From: Nodularia sp. NIES-3585
GTDB taxonomy: Bacteria; Cyanobacteriota; Cyanobacteriia; Cyanobacteriales; Nostocaceae
NCBI RefSeq assembly: GCF_002218065.1
Contig: NZ_BDUB01000001.1
Coordinates: 1,003,567-1,067,566 of the forward strand
DNA: 64,000 bases
Direction: 5' to 3'
Shown here: in pieces, positions 9,514 to 19,049 of the stretch
Layout of the letters: the number at the start of each line of letters is the position of its first letter
Numbering within the stretch: the first letter of the stretch is position 1
The notes under the pieces: model-generated
What the model was told of the DNA's origin: nothing
The model's database searches: none
The model's input: the letters and a program-made list of their open reading frames with translations, nothing else
Made by a program: the position numbers and the translations under genes

Positions 9514-9555
9514 GATCCCCGACTTCTTAAAGAAGTCGGGGATCTGAGCCTCGCG
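9514..9555 (-). repeat. GATCCCCGACTTCTT palindromic repeat, copy 1
   Basis: A perfect hairpin (GATCCCCGACTTCTT and its complement around one base, 9514-9544) is followed by TGAGCCTCGCG. The same unit in opposite orientation, with the same extension, is at 19050-19091, and a half unit is at about 37283-37298. In transcripts it would form a very stable hairpin. Confidence 0.8.
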
Positions 9556-9626
9556 ATGGATATAAAATCAGATATTGCACCTAGCCCTGTAAATGAGCAA
9601 TTGCAGGATAAAAAACCAATTCCACC

Positions 9627-9688
9627 CGACCTGCGCGGACTTACGAAAATCCTAGTTTGACGGGTTTTGTCTGTGTAGCTGCAATTTA
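9627..9688 (-). repeat. Reverse-oriented relative of the 7.1-kb palindromic repeat
   Basis: Read on the minus strand it gives GCAGCTACACAGACAAAACC, then a stretch ending AAGTCCGCGCAGG, matching the order of blocks in the repeat at 7122-7230 with a shorter middle. The rest of the 9429-9789 gap holds this, the palindrome at 9514 and no gene that I can support. Confidence 0.65.
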
Positions 9689-9789
9689 TAATCACCTCTT
9701 GCTGTTGTGATGTGTTATAAATATGAAAATTTGGGCATACTAAGACTTGTGTAACCATACCCAAAAATTTACTATCAGGAGTAATCGCA

Positions 9790-11121
9790 ATGGTAAGTAT
9801 AGATTCTGAGCTACTAGAGAAAATTCGTCAACAATTTGATAGTTGTCCCTATCCTCGGATTCCCCTTGAGCAATCACCTAAAGAAAAACCCAATTTACTT
9901 TATATTCATAACCTAGTTACATCTTATTATGTAAGAAATCAAAAAATTATAGATACCAAGGACAAAGTAATTTTAGATGCTGGATGTGGCACTGGTTATA
10001 AATCTCTCGTTTTAGCAGAAGCTAATCCTGGGGCAAAAATTATCGGCGTTGATATTTCAGCAGAATCAATTAAATTAGCTCGGCAGCGTTTAGAACATCA
10101 TGGATTTGATAACGCAGAGTTTCATGTCTTGCCTCTTCAGGAGTTACCAACCCTAAATTATCAATTTGATTATATTAACTGTGATGAACTGCTGTATCTC
10201 TTTCCTGATTTGACCGTGGCGTTAGGAGCAATGAAGGCAGTTTTAAAGCCAGATGGGATTATTCGGAGCAATCTACATAGCTCACTTCAGAGATTCAATT
10301 ATTTTCGCGCTCAAAAGGTCTTCACCATGATGGGATTAATGGAAGGAAACCCAGAAGACATGGAAATGGACATCGTAGTGGAAAGTATGAAGGCTTTGAA
10401 GGATAATGTCCAGCTTAAAGCTACAACGTGGAGTCCCAACTGTGAAGGTAAGGACGGAAAAGAAATAATTTTAATGAATTACTTGTTTCAAGGGGATAAA
10501 GGTTACACCGTAACTGATTTGTTTACTGCTTTGCGAGACTCTGACTTAGAGTTCATCAGTATGGTTAACTGGCGACAGTGGGAATTGATGGATTTATTCA
10601 AAGAGCCAGATAATTTACCTGCTTTTTTGGCTATGAGCTTACCAGATATTTCTGTAGAACAGAGCCTACATTTATTTGAACTGCTACATCCTATTCATCG
10701 GCTGATTGACTTCTGGTGTGGTCATCCTCAGTCAGCACAGGCTTTTTTACCTATTTCCGAATGGACTGACTCTGATTGGCGTACAGCGCAAGTGCATCTG
10801 TGTCCTCAGTTAAAAACTTCCAAGTTCCAAGAAGGTGTCATCGCTTCTCTTCAAGAAATTCGACCATTTGTCATTAGTCAATATTTATCGCCCATAGAAG
10901 GATTTATTGAGATAGAAAGCTCAATAGCCAGTTGCTTGATGCCTTTGTTAGACCAACCCCAGCCGATGATGTCGCTGGTAGAGCGCTGGAAGCAGTTTAG
11001 ACCCATAGACCCTGTAACCTCAACACCGACAGATGAGGAGCAAGCTTTCAATATAGTGAAAAAGTGGTTCTTGAGGCTAGAAAGCCTTGGTTACATAATG
11101 CTGGAGCGTCAATCTTCATAG
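9790..11121 (+). CDS. Class I SAM-dependent methyltransferase
   Basis: The N-terminal half is a Rossmann methyltransferase: motif I VILDAGCGTGY at residues 60-70, an acidic motif II (IGVDIS), and a D-Y-I-N-C-D block at the motif IV position. The C-terminal half (about 220-443) is not a domain I can name. A Shine-Dalgarno-like CAGGAG lies about 9 bases before the ATG. It is upstream of a pilin gene and an O-GlcNAc-transferase-like gene on the same strand, with gaps of 110 and 130 bases, so it may act on surface glycans or glycoproteins, but the substrate is not shown by the sequence. Confidence 0.85.
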   Translation: MVSIDSELLEKIRQQFDSCPYPRIPLEQSPKEKPNLLYIHNLVTSYYVRNQKIIDTKDKVILDAGCGTGYKSLVLAEANPGAKIIGVDISAESIKLARQRLEHHGFDNAEFHVLPLQELPTLNYQFDYINCDELLYLFPDLTVALGAMKAVLKPDGIIRSNLHSSLQRFNYFRAQKVFTMMGLMEGNPEDMEMDIVVESMKALKDNVQLKATTWSPNCEGKDGKEIILMNYLFQGDKGYTVTDLFTALRDSDLEFISMVNWRQWELMDLFKEPDNLPAFLAMSLPDISVEQSLHLFELLHPIHRLIDFWCGHPQSAQAFLPISEWTDSDWRTAQVHLCPQLKTSKFQEGVIASLQEIRPFVISQYLSPIEGFIEIESSIASCLMPLLDQPQPMMSLVERWKQFRPIDPVTSTPTDEEQAFNIVKKWFLRLESLGYIMLERQSS

Positions 11122-11231
11122 CTCAAACAATGTTGAGAAAAAATTTTTGGTTGGGGTGATATGAAATTGATCGGGTGTGGGTAAGTTATATCTAGAACGG
11201 AAGACAAATTCATAACTCAGGGAAAACACTT

Positions 11232-11795
11232 ATGAAAACCGAATTAAAAGCCAAGTTTCTCCAACACATCCTCAACAAAAAGAAAGACGAGCAAGGTTTT
11301 ACACTGATTGAATTACTTGTTGTAATCATCATCATCGGTATTTTGTCCGCTATTGCATTACCTTCCTTCTTGAACCAAGCTAACAAAGCTAGAGAATCTG
11401 AGGGTAAACAATACGCTGGTGCTATGAACCGAGGTCAGCAGACATTCTATCTAGAAAACCAAAAGTTTTCTAGTGCTGTTGAAAACATGGGTCTAGGCAT
11501 TCTTACACAAACCACTAATTATAAGTACGAACTCTATAATGCCGCTGGATCAACAAAATTAGCCGCGGAACCACTTGATGCCGTTAGAAACGTTGCAGAT
11601 CCAATCAACTCCGTTAATCTCAGAGCTTTTATAGGTGTTACTGACCTGATTCAATCTGGCGGTGCAACAACAACAACTGCTATCTTGTGCCAGAAGATAG
11701 ATGCAGGTAAGTATGATGCGGCTGGTGCAACTGTTGTTGCCGCTGCTGACGCAGTACCACCAAAATGTGGCGGTACATTCAAAGCAATTGAATAA
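11232..11795 (+). CDS. Type IV pilin-like protein (PilA family)
   Basis: The protein has a 22-residue leader ending in KDEQG, then FTLIELLVVIIIIGILSAIA, the class III prepilin signal: cleavage and N-methylation by PilD before Phe23, with Glu5 of the mature protein present. A hydrophobic alpha1-N helix follows, then a globular domain with two Cys near the C-terminus (in AILCQK and PPKCGG) that can form the D-region disulphide. Type IV pilins of this kind drive twitching, DNA uptake or adhesion and in cyanobacteria are often glycosylated. A hairpin terminator follows at 11872. The gene directly downstream is an O-GlcNAc-transferase-like protein. Confidence 0.94.
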   Translation: MKTELKAKFLQHILNKKKDEQGFTLIELLVVIIIIGILSAIALPSFLNQANKARESEGKQYAGAMNRGQQTFYLENQKFSSAVENMGLGILTQTTNYKYELYNAAGSTKLAAEPLDAVRNVADPINSVNLRAFIGVTDLIQSGGATTTTAILCQKIDAGKYDAAGATVVAAADAVPPKCGGTFKAIE

Positions 11796-11871
11796 GATAG
11801 GTTATAAAATGCCTTTGAAAACTATCTTATTGCTAACGCTATGATACAGATAATTTCATCTAATTAATGTA

Positions 11872-11905
11872 AAAGTAGGTATTTTTTACCTACTTTTTAT
11901 TTTTT
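11872..11905 (+). terminator. Terminator after the pilin gene
   Basis: AAAGTAGGT and ACCTACTTT form a 9-bp stem around a T-rich loop, followed by TTATTTTTT. It separates the pilin transcript from the downstream glycosyltransferase gene, at least partly. Confidence 0.75.
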
Positions 11906-11925
11906 AAATTTTCAGTTTCACAATT

Positions 11926-14145
11926 ATGAATAATCTTGAATCTCTAGCAAAACAGGCTTTAAAAACTTTCCAGCAAGGGGAGTATTACCAAGCTGAAGAA
12001 ATTTATCAAGAATTAATTAATAGTCAACCAGAAGTCAAAGAAAATCATTGGTATCTGGGATTGTCCTTACTTTTACAAGATCAAGAAGCAGAAGCACAAA
12101 CGACTTGGATGTTAGCAATATTTGAGGGAGAAGAAGCAGAAATTGAGCAGTGGACTCATGAATTAGTCAAAGTTTTACAAACAGAAGCACGAAGACAGGA
12201 AAAATTAACACAATATCAACTTGCTTGGGCTATTCGTCAACATATTCGAGAAATTTATCCTGGTGATGTTAATAATATTTTACAGCTAATCAAGTTATCT
12301 TTAGAATTACAGAATCTGACTCAAGATAGCTTTCAGGAATTAGGCATTATTGAAATTTTAAATTCTAAACTAGAAGAAATAGATAAAGAATTGTTATTTT
12401 CTGTTCTCCAAAAAACGCTAAAACTATTATGGTTTGAACTTTGGATATTAGATTTTTCTGAAGCGTGTATTCACTATTTAGATCCCTTACAACTGACTCA
12501 CTGTGTCATGTTAACTGCTACCGAAGCTGCTTATGCAGGACACAAATTTAATTTAGCAATTAAATATGCCGAGTTAGCTTTAAAAATAAACCATCCACAT
12601 CCAACAGTTATCTCTGAAGTCCTCAGTCACCTAGCCACTTTTTATTATGAAATTAGCAATTTTGACCAAGGAATTAATCTTGCTAAAAGAATACATGATT
12701 TAGCAAATAATACCACTGATTTAATCAATGCTAATGTTATGGTATTACAGGGTTTCTTACGTTCTGGTGGACGTTGGTATGAAGCTATCCAAGTTATCGA
12801 AGAATATGAAACTTGTTTAAATAAACTAATTACAGAGCAAGAAAATTTAGAGAGAACCAAGACTTATCGTTTACTTAATTGTACATATTATCTGCCCTAT
12901 TTACGTGATGCTGCTCGACAAAACCGCTTTTTACATAATGAAGTCCTCAAAATCTGCCAAACCAGTATACAAGCTTATGCTCAAGAACAATATAACCGTT
13001 ATTCTCACGCTAATACTCAGAGAATAAAAGCCCAGAAGAAAAAACTAAAAATAGGTTATCTTTCCCATTGTTTGCGAGAACATTCAGTAGGTTGGTTAGC
13101 CAGATGGTTATATCAACATCATAATAGAGAAGAATTTGAAATTTATACTTATTTTGCTACTTACCGTTCTCATATTCAGGACTTTCTGCAAGATTGGTAT
13201 GAACAAAATTCAGATCATGTCAGGAAATTAGGGCGAGATGGGATCGAAATTGCTGAACAAATTCATCAAGATGAAATTGATATTTTAGTCGATCTTGATA
13301 GTATGACTGCGGATATTAGCTGTGAAGCAATGGCATTAAAACCAGCCCCGATTCAAGTAACATGGTTAGGGTGGGATGGTTCGGGTATACCTGCTATTGA
13401 TTACTATATTGCTGATAATTATGTTTTACCGGAATATGCTCAAGAATATTACAATGAAAAAATTTGGCGGTTACCAAATACCTATTTAGCTGTTGATGGT
13501 TTTGAGGTAGGTGTACCGACTTTGCGACGAGAGGATTTAGAAATTCCTAGCGATGCAGTCATTTATTTTAGCGCCCAGTCGGGTTATAAACGCAACCCTG
13601 ATAATGTGTGTTTGCAGATGAAAATCCTCAAGCAAGTACCAAATAGTTATTTTTTAATCAAAGATATTAATAAAGATGTAGGTGTAGTCAGAGAATTTTT
13701 TGAAGACATTGCGGAATCAGAAGGAGTAAATAAACAGAGATTACGCTTTTTAGAAAAAGTCCCGTCATCCTCAATTCATCGTGCTAATTTACAGATTGCT
13801 GATGTGGTGTTAGATACCTATCCCTATAATGGTGCAACCACGACAATGGAAACTCTATGGGTGGGTGTACCTCTAGTCACGAAAGTGGGAGAGCAATTTT
13901 CGGCACGGAATAGTTACACCATGATGGTAAATGCAGGTATTAGTGAAGGTATTGCTTGGAGTGATGAGGAGTATATTCAGTGGGGTGTAAAATTAGGTAA
14001 AGATGAGCAATTGCGACAACAAATAGCATGGAAGTTGCGACAGTCAAGACAAACCTCACCCTTATGGAATGGTAAGCAATTTGCGCGTGAGATGGAAAAT
14101 GCTTATCAGCAAATGTGGGAAATATATATTGATAGTAAAAAATAG
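11926..14145 (+). CDS. TPR protein with O-GlcNAc transferase-like (GT41/SPINDLY) domain
   Basis: Residues about 1-340 are helical TPR-like repeats (starting LAKQALKTFQQGEYYQAEEI). Residues about 372-735 match the SPINDLY/OGT C-terminal glycosyltransferase: KIGYLSHCLREHSVGW, DILVDLDSMT, APIQVTWLGWDGSGIPAIDY, FSAQSGYKRNPD, DTYPYNGATTTMETLWVGVP. Bacterial members transfer a sugar from a nucleotide sugar to Ser/Thr of proteins or to glycans. No signal peptide is present, so it should act in the cytosol, for instance on prepilin before export. Location 130 bases after a pilin gene makes that pilin the best candidate substrate, which is inference. Confidence 0.9.
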   Translation: MNNLESLAKQALKTFQQGEYYQAEEIYQELINSQPEVKENHWYLGLSLLLQDQEAEAQTTWMLAIFEGEEAEIEQWTHELVKVLQTEARRQEKLTQYQLAWAIRQHIREIYPGDVNNILQLIKLSLELQNLTQDSFQELGIIEILNSKLEEIDKELLFSVLQKTLKLLWFELWILDFSEACIHYLDPLQLTHCVMLTATEAAYAGHKFNLAIKYAELALKINHPHPTVISEVLSHLATFYYEISNFDQGINLAKRIHDLANNTTDLINANVMVLQGFLRSGGRWYEAIQVIEEYETCLNKLITEQENLERTKTYRLLNCTYYLPYLRDAARQNRFLHNEVLKICQTSIQAYAQEQYNRYSHANTQRIKAQKKKLKIGYLSHCLREHSVGWLARWLYQHHNREEFEIYTYFATYRSHIQDFLQDWYEQNSDHVRKLGRDGIEIAEQIHQDEIDILVDLDSMTADISCEAMALKPAPIQVTWLGWDGSGIPAIDYYIADNYVLPEYAQEYYNEKIWRLPNTYLAVDGFEVGVPTLRREDLEIPSDAVIYFSAQSGYKRNPDNVCLQMKILKQVPNSYFLIKDINKDVGVVREFFEDIAESEGVNKQRLRFLEKVPSSSIHRANLQIADVVLDTYPYNGATTTMETLWVGVPLVTKVGEQFSARNSYTMMVNAGISEGIAWSDEEYIQWGVKLGKDEQLRQQIAWKLRQSRQTSPLWNGKQFAREMENAYQQMWEIYIDSKK

Positions 14146-14263
14146 ATAGTAGGTTGGGTTGATGTAGGGAAATCCAACATTTATTGTAAATTTAATTATA
14201 ATAATGAGGTAGAGACAGAGAAGATGACTGTCCTATAAAATTTTACCATGCATAGGTGTAAAA

Positions 14264-14476
14264 ATGGAAGCCACAAGTAGAAAACAAGCTTTATTGAAAG
14301 CAATTTATGAACGACTAGAACAAGTTTATGAAGACACACTAGAAGATGTTTTAGAACTGTTAAATATTTCTGAACGTGAAGATGCTGAAGATATCGCAGA
14401 TGCGGTTGCTGAATTAGAAGACGCAAAGGTAAACGGTAAAATATCCTGGGAACAGTACCAGAAAGAATGGAAATAA
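14264..14476 (+). CDS. Small acidic protein of unknown function
   Basis: This 70-residue, strongly acidic, probably all-helical protein (rich in E and D, with EDAEDIADAVAELEDAKV in the middle) has an ATG with AGGTG about 5 bases upstream. I do not recognise the family. Size and charge resemble antitoxins, and a truncated ORF follows within 10 bases, so it may be the surviving half of a two-gene module. No toxin is seen. Confidence 0.55.
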   Translation: MEATSRKQALLKAIYERLEQVYEDTLEDVLELLNISEREDAEDIADAVAELEDAKVNGKISWEQYQKEWK

Positions 14477-14483
14477 TCAAAAT

Positions 14484-14555
14484 ATGGAAATACTAACAGT
14501 AAATCAAATCTTAGAGAAAGTTAAAGCATTCCTCCAAAAAACCTATCTAGTCTGA
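14484..14555 (+). pseudogene. Truncated small ORF after the acidic protein
   Basis: ATG at 14484 opens MEILTVNQILEKVKAFLQKT and stops after 23 codons. The sequence looks like the first helix of a small nucleotidyltransferase or similar antitoxin-like protein, but the body is missing. Treated as a remnant; a real micropeptide cannot be excluded. Confidence 0.3.
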
Positions 14556-14558
14556 ATG

Positions 14559-14795
14559 TCATAAATCAACTTGCAACCAGGATTTATACTTTATAGCAAG
14601 GTTCTTGAGGAAAGCAAGTTCCTCACCTTCAAGGTTGTTAAACAGTGTACGATATGTCCAACCACGCTCGTAACGACTTAGCATTTCTTCTAGAGTAAAC
14701 CGATATACATCTGGTGTTTGCCAACAGATTGATTCCAAAAAGGGTAGTCTTTTTGGGACAATAACAGAATTAATTGTTGGTTTTGCGGTTGTCAT
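14559..14795 (-). CDS. Conserved-looking small protein, unknown function
   Basis: This 78-residue protein has a balanced composition (VPKRLPFLESICWQTPDVYR, then LSRYERGWTYRTLF and EELAFLKNLAIKYKSWLQ). The aromatic-rich text is unlike a shadow frame and no overlapping gene competes. I recall similar short cyanobacterial proteins without assigned roles. It could be regulatory or part of a toxin-antitoxin-like module with the neighbouring small genes. Confidence 0.6.
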   Translation of the reverse strand: MTTAKPTINSVIVPKRLPFLESICWQTPDVYRFTLEEMLSRYERGWTYRTLFNNLEGEELAFLKNLAIKYKSWLQVDL

Positions 14796-14948
14796 AACTT
14801 TAAATTTTATCGCATTATGTCTGATATAGAAGAATTCACGTAGCAGTAGGGAAAATCATCGTAAAGAATTAATGATTTAGATGATAACTGGTATCCTAAA
14901 CAATAGGGCTGGAAGCCTTGAAGTGCTTACTACGAACTTTATATTTAT

Positions 14949-17900
14949 TTATAATTGAGTTATCAAGCTATCTATTTGATAGATATGTAGCTTGCTGACT
15001 GGTGCTTTTGCTAAAGCGCTTTCATCTTCATTAGTCAAAATTATTCTGCCATAAATTCGAGGTAATAGAGATTGCCATTGCATATCTCCTAACTTATCTA
15101 CCAGGGAGATATCTATGCTAGCACTAATATCTAAATCCTCTTCCATTAACAAATTCATCGCTACACTGGATAAAAACATTTCTGCATCCTCGGTAGCAAT
15201 ATTCGCTGAGTTAATAATTAGGGTAATTTTTTCATTTTCAGGATGAGTGGCTAATGCTTGAATTACCTGCTGTAACTCTAAACCCAGTTCATCCTCTGGT
15301 TGCGTCCAATCAGGGAAAATAATATAGTTAATTTCTCTAAGATTCAAAGACAGCAAAGTTGTATCAACTAAAGCTGTACTGATAATTTCAGCCATCTTTG
15401 TCCAAGAGAACTTTTTAGCCTGTGTTAATCCTGCATTAATTAAAACATTTCTCACACTTGGTTTTTGTATTTCACATAAAGCATCAGCTAATCCCATCAC
15501 ATCATCATCATTCACATATATTGCTGCTTCTCCTGCAACTTCAGGAAGGGAAGCGTTAGGTGTAGTAATTACTGGACAACCGCAAGCCATCGCCTCTATT
15601 ATCGGCATTCCGAAGCCTTCATATTTAGAGGGATAAACTAACGCTACTGCTCCGCCATAAGCCAGTCTTAATTCTTCATCGGTTAATTGCAAGCTATGAA
15701 AAATACACCCTGCTGTATATTGTCGCCATTCTGGAGGTAATTGGCTACCTGCACCAGTGGCTACAATATCAAAACTTGCTTTATTGGCTAGTTGACTTAA
15801 GGCTTGGAAAAAGAGAATTGAGTTTTTATATCCTCCTAAACCACCCAAAAGGAAATAAGGTTTATTAATCCCATATTTATATTTAAAAGTATTAATTTCG
15901 CTTTCAGAAGGAGTAGAGAAAATCGAATCAACTCCACAATGAGCTACAGTAATTGATTCTAAGGGTATATCTGGAAAAAGTTTACTTAAGTCTTTAGCTG
16001 TATTTTCAGAGATGGAAATATAAGCTGAGGCGTGTTTAATTCCGTTATGTTTTTCAAGCCACATAGGTTCATTTAAGTTTCCCCCTAATACTTCGGGAAT
16101 CATGTCATAAGCCATAAATACCGAAGGGGTCTCAATAGGGGTAGTATAATAGGTGGAAATAAATAATTCTGCTTCTTCTTCTTCACATATTTGTTGAAGC
16201 ATCTGTTTATCAGCTTCGGTATTGTTATAGTCGTACGGGGAAACAGTACGGTAGCGAACACCAGGAATTTGAGGTGAGGTATTCGCTCTATCTAAGACTA
16301 AAATCTGATTAGCAAAATCAGTATTTGACCATTGTTGCAAGAGACTTCGCCATACTCTAGCTATTCCAGTGTTATATTTTTGGAAAAATACACCATCAAT
16401 TAAAATATTACGAGTAGGTAAACTTTTTGCTTTTTCTTTAGCTAACTCGTAAATTTTGATAGTTTCTTGAACATATTTATCCCAACTAAATTTTTGAGCC
16501 TGTTGAACGGATTTTATAGCTAGATTTTCTCGATATTCTGGTTCAGAATATAACTTAAATATGGCAGCACAAAGCCCTACTTCATCATTAGGATCAAGCA
16601 TAATTCCCGCATTGTCAACCACTTCAGGTAAGGAAGAAGTATTAGAAGTTATTACTGGAGTTCCACATTGCATGGCTTCTAATGGTGGTAAGCCAAAACC
16701 TTCATATAAAGATACATACATGAATGCTAATGCACCTGAATATAAAGGAGCTAAATCTTCATCAGGAAGATAACCAGTAATAATAATTCGGTTTTCTAAT
16801 CCTTGAGCTTTATCTATTTCTGCGAAAATTTCCTCATATTGCCATCCTTTTGTTCCTATCAATACTAAATTAAGGTCATCAATATGCTGGTTTTTAATCA
16901 ATGCTAAAAAACAGCGGATTACATGAGTTATATTTTTTCTTGGCTCTAGTGTTGATAAACTTAATAGATAAGGTTGGTCTGGTATTTTATATTTTTGTTT
17001 TGTTTTGAGGATTAATTCTTGATTATTGCAAAGATAAAATTTTTCTTTGTCAGCAGCTAAATATGTAACAAATACTTGCTCTTCGGTAAGATTTTGTTTA
17101 TATTTACAAATATCTTGTTTTGTTGATTCGGAAATGCAACAAACAAAATCATTTTTATCTATGTTATTTATGGTGTTTTTAAGAGTATAATCTTCACGGT
17201 AATTAAAATACTGTGGGAAAAGAATAGGAATTAAATCACAAACTGTGATAATTCTTATAGCAAAATAAATATTATTGGGAATTGTGTAATGTGTAGAATG
17301 GTAAATGTCTATACTTTGATATTTTAGTTCTGATAAATGAAATAAAGGTAAAGTTTTATCTTTAAAATTTTCATTTATATAAGTTTGGCAAGCATCAAAT
17401 AAGTTGGGAATACTAGTACATAGATGAATATGAAACTGAGGATATCTTATTAATTCTTTTAAGAGATACTCGGTTACTCTAAAAACTCCTGTTTTGGCAG
17501 TTTCAAATTTAGAACCTAAACCTAGTACAGAAATATCTAAGGCTATTTTTATTTGGTTTTCATTATTTATAGTTGTTGTAAATTGTCTAGTATTGAGAGT
17601 AGCTAATCTTTCAACTTCTTTATCTATCTTGTCGTGACTACTTATTTGTGTTATCTGCTCTGATATTTGTTTTTCTATCAACCCGTAATATATATAATCG
17701 TCTAAAGCATTAACAGGGAAAGAGAAATATTCTGCTAAATCTCCTGACTCTTCAGATATATAATAATCATTAATTCCATCAAAAAAAACTTGTTGGTAAC
17801 CTTTGTCCATTAAAAAGGCAGGAATATTATTTTTGCAGCGAATATTCGTACCTGGTAAAGTAGTTTCTATTACTAATATTGTTGGCCTAAATATCTGCCA

Positions 17901-18368
17901 GTTACCACCGAAAATAACTTCTTCTTCTAATCCTTCAACATCAATTTTGAGAAAATCAATTTTTTGATTGACATATTCTTCGCATACTTGCCCTAAAGTT
18001 TTAACAGAAACGGTATATTTAGAAACATACAAACCTTTATCATTAGCAATTTCATAAGCTATTTCTTTATTTAAAGTAGAGTTTCCAGGTTGTCCTAACA
18101 CTTGAAAAAAGTCTAGGCTACCTTCTGAATTACTTAGAGCGATATTCAGGTTAATATCTCGTGGGCGTTCTTGCTCAAATAAATTATAGCATTCTTTGAT
18201 TGGTTCTATATTTATTCCTGACCATCCACGATCATAAAAAGCTTTGGTTACTGAACAAAAAGTTGGATATAAAGCTCCTACATCAATATAAAACCCTTTG
18301 GTTTTATGTTTAAATACACGATTTAGTAAAACATCTTCAAAATTCTGGGCATAGGAAATAAATGTCAT
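14949..18368 (-). CDS. FkbM methyltransferase fused to two GT4 glycosyltransferases
   Basis: Three enzymatic parts are visible in 1139 residues. About 1-215: FkbM-type SAM methyltransferase (FYIDVGALYPTFCSVTKAFY, IDFLKIDVEGLEEEVIFG). About 270-640: a GT-B fold family 4 glycosyltransferase with STLEPRKNI and the E-x7-E nucleotide-sugar motif in EGFGLPPLEAMQCGTPV. About 650-1040: a second GT4 domain with LLGGLGGYKN and EGFGMPIIEAMACGCPV. A tail of about 100 residues is of unknown fold. Such fusions build and O-methylate surface glycans (O-antigen, exopolysaccharide or glycoprotein glycans). It lies convergent to the pilin/OGT genes. There is no membrane segment. The exact sugars cannot be read from sequence. 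Confidence 0.92.
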   Translation of the reverse strand: MTFISYAQNFEDVLLNRVFKHKTKGFYIDVGALYPTFCSVTKAFYDRGWSGINIEPIKECYNLFEQERPRDINLNIALSNSEGSLDFFQVLGQPGNSTLNKEIAYEIANDKGLYVSKYTVSVKTLGQVCEEYVNQKIDFLKIDVEGLEEEVIFGGNWQIFRPTILVIETTLPGTNIRCKNNIPAFLMDKGYQQVFFDGINDYYISEESGDLAEYFSFPVNALDDYIYYGLIEKQISEQITQISSHDKIDKEVERLATLNTRQFTTTINNENQIKIALDISVLGLGSKFETAKTGVFRVTEYLLKELIRYPQFHIHLCTSIPNLFDACQTYINENFKDKTLPLFHLSELKYQSIDIYHSTHYTIPNNIYFAIRIITVCDLIPILFPQYFNYREDYTLKNTINNIDKNDFVCCISESTKQDICKYKQNLTEEQVFVTYLAADKEKFYLCNNQELILKTKQKYKIPDQPYLLSLSTLEPRKNITHVIRCFLALIKNQHIDDLNLVLIGTKGWQYEEIFAEIDKAQGLENRIIITGYLPDEDLAPLYSGALAFMYVSLYEGFGLPPLEAMQCGTPVITSNTSSLPEVVDNAGIMLDPNDEVGLCAAIFKLYSEPEYRENLAIKSVQQAQKFSWDKYVQETIKIYELAKEKAKSLPTRNILIDGVFFQKYNTGIARVWRSLLQQWSNTDFANQILVLDRANTSPQIPGVRYRTVSPYDYNNTEADKQMLQQICEEEEAELFISTYYTTPIETPSVFMAYDMIPEVLGGNLNEPMWLEKHNGIKHASAYISISENTAKDLSKLFPDIPLESITVAHCGVDSIFSTPSESEINTFKYKYGINKPYFLLGGLGGYKNSILFFQALSQLANKASFDIVATGAGSQLPPEWRQYTAGCIFHSLQLTDEELRLAYGGAVALVYPSKYEGFGMPIIEAMACGCPVITTPNASLPEVAGEAAIYVNDDDVMGLADALCEIQKPSVRNVLINAGLTQAKKFSWTKMAEIISTALVDTTLLSLNLREINYIIFPDWTQPEDELGLELQQVIQALATHPENEKITLIINSANIATEDAEMFLSSVAMNLLMEEDLDISASIDISLVDKLGDMQWQSLLPRIYGRIILTNEDESALAKAPVSKLHIYQIDSLITQL

Positions 18369-18437
18369 TTTTGCTAATTCCGTTTATAAATACAAGAATT
18401 TTTATTGAAAAGAGTCAGCAAAACTAAGGGCGATCGC

Positions 18438-18824
18438 TCACTCCCGTTTCTTGATATCCTTTAACATCACCTGATAATCTTGCCGTTCAGGGTATAAGCT
18501 GATTAACTTCTCCAACGGTTCCATCGCACCTTTAAAATCCTCCAATTGTATCCGCAACAAAGACAGTTTCTCCAGAGCAACTTGATTTTCTGGTTCTCGT
18601 TGTAATACCAACTCATAATCCTGCGCCTGTTGTTGCAATGAAGACTCACCAGAGACAGGTGCTGGCTGAGGTTGGGGATTTTGCATAGCTCGTTGTATTG
18701 TACGAACTGCCCCAAAGAGCATAGAGCCGCTAAATGAAATAATCGATACTATCGCTAGAATTTTCTTTCGCCGAGCGTCTTTCTTCTTACGGATAATGAA
18801 ATAATATTCCCCTGAACTAGCCAT
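18438..18824 (-). CDS. Membrane-anchored TPR-like protein
   Basis: This 128-residue protein has a basic N-terminus, one membrane helix (about 23-42), a Pro/Gln-rich linker and about two TPR-like helix pairs (DYELVLQREPENQVALEKLS and DFKGAMEPLEKLISLYPERQ). It is probably anchored in the inner or thylakoid membrane with the repeats acting as a protein-binding platform. It is transcribed in the same direction as the large glycosyltransferase, starting 70 bases upstream of it. Similar small TPR proteins occur in cyanobacteria; the role is unknown. Confidence 0.78.
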   Translation of the reverse strand: MASSGEYYFIIRKKKDARRKKILAIVSIISFSGSMLFGAVRTIQRAMQNPQPQPAPVSGESSLQQQAQDYELVLQREPENQVALEKLSLLRIQLEDFKGAMEPLEKLISLYPERQDYQVMLKDIKKRE

Positions 18825-19049
18825 GTCTTGTTACGTCCTGTGGAAAATGCTTAGGTAATCTTAGCCCCTAGTAAAGAGGATACCCATAACACCAGAGTAA
18901 CTATCATCTGGGCTGCAAATTTTTCACCCAAATTTTAAAGCTTGACTCCAAAAGACTAATTAGTAGTATCTGCTTCAAACCAAAATTTACCGTTTTTGTT
19001 GCAGAGATACATGAGATTACTCTTCCTCCCAGCCAAACAGAAATTTCAG

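Noticed and set aside
9492-9764. 90-codon minus-strand ORF before the methyltransferase
   Set aside because: It runs across two palindromic repeats and has no protein-like features.
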